Shown here piece after piece: positions 20,784 through 21,124 of a stretch of DNA of 21,124 nucleotides. The notes beneath the pieces are model-generated. The model did no database searches and was not told the origin of the DNA. It saw only the letters and a list, made by a program, of their open reading frames with translations. The DNA lies in the NCBI GenBank assembly GCA_934330725.1, contig CAKRGM010000041.1, forward strand, positions 1 to 21,124, read 5' to 3'. The position numbers and the translations under genes were made by a program. Source of the DNA: an uncultured Lachnospiraceae bacterium (GTDB taxonomy: Bacteria > Bacillota > Clostridia > Lachnospirales > Lachnospiraceae). The number at the start of each line of letters is the position of its first letter. Position 1 is the stretch's first letter.

Positions 20784-20828
20784 AAAAAAGGCACCCATAT
20801 TCAGTATTTCTACTAAATACGAGTGCCT
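20784..20828 (-). terminator. Rho-independent terminator upstream of the par operon
   Basis: AGGCAC (20789-20794) and GTGCCT (20823-20828) start a stem that continues with G-U and A-T pairs for about 16 positions on the minus strand and is followed by six T. It isolates the par operon from transcription entering from the right and closes the short frame ending at 20856. Confidence 0.8.
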
Positions 20829-20855
20829 AAAATTCAAAATTGAACCGGCTAAACC

Positions 20856-20998
20856 TCACTTTGCCACGTCAATGACAATCCATAGAGGCAAGTTGATTTT
20901 TTCAATTAAATCCATTGCGCTCCGTAGAGAACCATCCAAAACCAATGGATTTGTGGTACTTTCGGGGCAAGGTTGGACGCATTTGAACGTCTATGGAT
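20856..20998 (-). other. Structured segment with a 44-codon minus-strand frame, possible gene tail
   Basis: Two nested inverted repeats are visible: AATCCATAGA (20877-20886) with TCTATGGATT (20989-20998), and AAATCCATTG (20908-20917) with CAATGGATTT (20943-20952). The minus strand is open from 20990 to TGA at 20858-20856 and reads protein-like at its end (MDLIEKINLPLWIVIDVAK), just before a strong terminator. No start with a ribosome binding site is seen. It is either the 3' tail of a lost gene or a structured RNA or transfer-type element. The segment at 5955-6017 is similar. In the remaining 126 bases (20999-21124) I see no supportable gene, only a weak GAGCT/AGCTC hairpin. Confidence 0.35.
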
Positions 20999-21124
20999 TT
21001 CCATAATTCTCAGGGAATCCGTACACTAATTGAGACTCTTCATCGTCGGGAGCTTTTTCGTTCCTGCCGTAAAGAGCTGTAAGATGATTTGTATTTCTTT
21101 AAATCATTACAATAATTTCTTTAG

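Noticed and set aside
20749..21006. Plus-strand gene of 85 codons beginning MKYTNFIRIH
   Set aside because: It starts within the operator boxes, reads through the terminator stem and both nested inverted repeats, and has no start signal.

Overview
The window is AT-rich DNA from a low-GC Gram-positive anaerobe, most likely a gut Clostridia of the Lachnospiraceae type. I infer this from the gene families (RepA_N initiators with DUF6017-like tails, ParA/ParB pairs, DUF6462-, DUF5688- and PcfB-like proteins, Tn1549-like conjugation remnants), from strong AGGAGG-type ribosome binding sites, and from frequent TTG/GTG starts. Every gene I accept lies on the minus strand, so the window reads right to left. 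I saw no rRNA, tRNA, CRISPR array, integrase or intact conjugation machinery. It looks like an integrated or plasmid-derived accessory region built from two related plasmid backbones plus cargo and conjugative-element debris.

Right end (about 17.0-21.1 kb): an intact replication/partition operon. A DUF6462-like two-domain DNA-binding protein is followed by ParA, ParB, a short RepA_N-only protein and a full RepA, with overlapping or nearly touching genes. Four TATACGAAT boxes and a GAGATGCATCTC palindrome sit upstream. The RepA linker carries out-of-frame DNA repeats and a perfect TTATCCACA DnaA box, probably the origin.

Middle right (12.3-17.0 kb): cargo. This comprises a stand-alone caspase-like protease with a perfect palindrome in its leader, a frameshifted Nudix gene, an intact Nudix-GNAT pair, an HTH protein with an FHIPEP-like tail, and a two-gene unit made of an HTH-PPOX fusion and a stand-alone PPOX protein.

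Middle (9.4-12.2 kb): a two-gene unit (unknown protein and small membrane protein) followed by six head-to-tail 11-bp repeats, then broken DUF5688 and VirB4 genes and an XRE repressor.

Middle left (6.0-9.3 kb): an apparent four-gene operon with its own promoter and terminator, AbiEi antitoxin, AbiEii toxin and two proteins I cannot assign. It is the best candidate for an extended defence or toxin-antitoxin system.

Left (2.4-5.9 kb): a second, damaged partition module. Its ParA lacks the Walker A region; ParB, a small membrane protein, an unusual RNase III with apparently two dsRNA-binding domains, and a 58-residue acidic protein follow. A long irregular hairpin lies in the RNase III leader. 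The far left (0-2.4 kb) has a 5'-truncated nucleotide-binding-type protein, a class II Fic protein with a winged-helix tail and repeated boxes around its promoter, and a pcfB remnant fused to an unknown fragment.

All assignments come from reading the sequence and remembered family motifs; no database search was run.
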